From positions 13,374 to 28,115 of the forward strand of contig DDYT01000004.1 of the NCBI GenBank assembly GCA_002348095.1: a stretch of 14,742 bases of DNA, in the 5' to 3' direction. Shown in pieces: positions 14,020 to 14,742 of this stretch. The translations under genes and the position numbers were made by a program. Below the pieces are notes generated by a model. That model saw nothing but the letters and a program-made list of their open reading frames with translations, was not told the origin of the DNA and ran no database searches. Numbering within the stretch: the stretch's first letter is position 1; every line of letters begins with the position of its first letter. This stretch comes from Erysipelotrichaceae bacterium UBA2227 (GTDB lineage Bacteria > Bacillota_I > Bacilli_A > Erysipelotrichales > Erysipelotrichaceae).

Positions 14020-14742
14020 TATAAGATCCTCCTTTTACACTTGAAACACTGTTTCTGACGACGAGTTTAGGTTCAAGTTCCTTAACCTCTACCGCTTTCT
14101 CATTCTGAGTGTTTTCGATTTGCTTCACTAAAATCCGAACACTTTCCTCTCCGATCTGATCGATTGGTTGGTGAATCGTCGTCAATCCGGGATAAACAAT
14201 ATCACACAGGTTTATGTTGTCATATCCAACCACTGATAAATCAGCAGGAATTCTAATGTTATGCTTACTAGCAGCACGATAAATTCCAAAAGCCATAATG
14301 TCATTCTGACAGAACACTCCCGTGATATTTTTCTCAATAAAACGGGACATTGCTTTTAACTCTAAGCCAGAAGAGAAATTTCCTTCAACTACGCAAGACT
14401 CATCATATGGAATACCAAACTCTTCAAGTGCTCTTTTATACCCTTCCAAACGTTGCTGACTGGTTGTTAGTCCCAGAGGTCCGGTAAAACATCCGATGTG
14501 CGTGTGGCCTTGCTCGATCAGATAGCGTGTGGCCAAATATCCACCAATAACATTGTTTACAGTTACCATACTGCTTTGAAAACCTTTAGGTTGGCGGTCG
14601 ACTACCACAAACGGAACTCCGCTTTCTTGTAAAAACTCCATGTTCCGTATATCTTCATTTTCAGGAAGATGCGAAGATTTTGTCAAAACGATTCCATCTA
14701 CTTGGTGATCGACGAACAACTTTAAATACTCATAGTCTCTAG
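14006..14742 (-). CDS. LacI-family transcriptional regulator (5' end cut by window edge)
   Basis: The visible 245 or so residues are the ligand-binding (periplasmic-binding-protein-like) part of a LacI/GalR repressor. The frame stays open to the window edge (RDYEYLKLFVDHQVDGIVL at the start), so the helix-turn-helix and start codon lie outside. Characteristic stretches are DGIVLTKSS, PFVVVDRQP, VTVNNVIGGYLATRYLIEQGH, IGCFTGPLG, QRLEGYKRALEEFGI, GVFCQNDIMAFGIYRAA, IPADLSVVGYDNI and LTTIHQP, in the expected order. It overlaps the ribokinase start by 14 bases and so is the first known gene of the nucleoside operon. It is presumably the operon's own regulator, with ribose, a nucleoside or a derivative as effector. 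Its operator should lie upstream, beyond the window; I saw none inside. Confidence 0.92.
   Translation of the reverse strand, partial: RDYEYLKLFVDHQVDGIVLTKSSHLPENEDIRNMEFLQESGVPFVVVDRQPKGFQSSMVTVNNVIGGYLATRYLIEQGHTHIGCFTGPLGLTTSQQRLEGYKRALEEFGIPYDESCVVEGNFSSGLELKAMSRFIEKNITGVFCQNDIMAFGIYRAASKHNIRIPADLSVVGYDNINLCDIVYPGLTTIHQPIDQIGEESVRILVKQIENTQNEKAVEVKELEPKLVVRNSVSSVKGGSYSENT

Overview
All coding sequence in this window is on the minus strand, so transcription runs from high to low coordinates. The composition (low to moderate GC), strong GGAGG-type ribosome-binding sites, tight overlapping operons, a lipobox lipoprotein and a NupNOPQ-type nucleoside importer all suggest a Gram-positive member of the Bacillota. 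An Erysipelotrichia- or Clostridia-like host would fit, but this is inference and I cannot name a species.

Right block (14742 to about 5000): a compact nucleoside uptake and catabolism operon. In transcription order it encodes a LacI-family regulator (5' end cut by the window edge), a PfkB ribokinase, a YczE-like membrane protein, a BMP-family nucleoside-binding lipoprotein, a double-domain ABC ATPase, two ABC permeases, two different inosine-uridine-type nucleoside hydrolases and a uridine phosphorylase-like enzyme. Neighbouring genes overlap or lie within a few dozen bases. A 10-11 bp hairpin between the lipoprotein and ATPase genes may set their expression ratio. An intrinsic terminator at about 4998-5022 ends the operon. 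The logic is: import nucleosides, cleave them by hydrolysis (giving ribose, then ribose-5-phosphate through ribokinase) or by phosphorolysis (giving ribose-1-phosphate).

Left block (about 4961 to 1): a sugar-phosphate locus in two transcription units. The first encodes a small four-helix membrane protein of unknown function, an AbrB-family membrane protein and a GntR/HutC-type regulator, and ends at an intrinsic terminator (2512-2535). The second has a near-consensus promoter (TTGAAA, 17 bp, TATAAT) and encodes a two-part class I mannose-6-phosphate isomerase followed by a glucosamine-6-phosphate deaminase (3' end cut by the window edge). Three near-copies of the palindrome ACTTGTATATACAAGT lie in the two promoter regions and nowhere else that I found: one before the first unit and two flanking the promoter of the second. 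They are very probably the operators of the GntR protein, which would make the block a self-regulated local regulon feeding mannose- and glucosamine-phosphates into fructose-6-phosphate.

The most noteworthy points are this unreported-looking GntR regulon with a candidate transporter pair, the isomerase with a large N-terminal extension, and the self-contained nucleoside operon with paired hydrolases. I see no RNA genes, insertion sequences, CRISPR arrays, riboswitches or phage genes.
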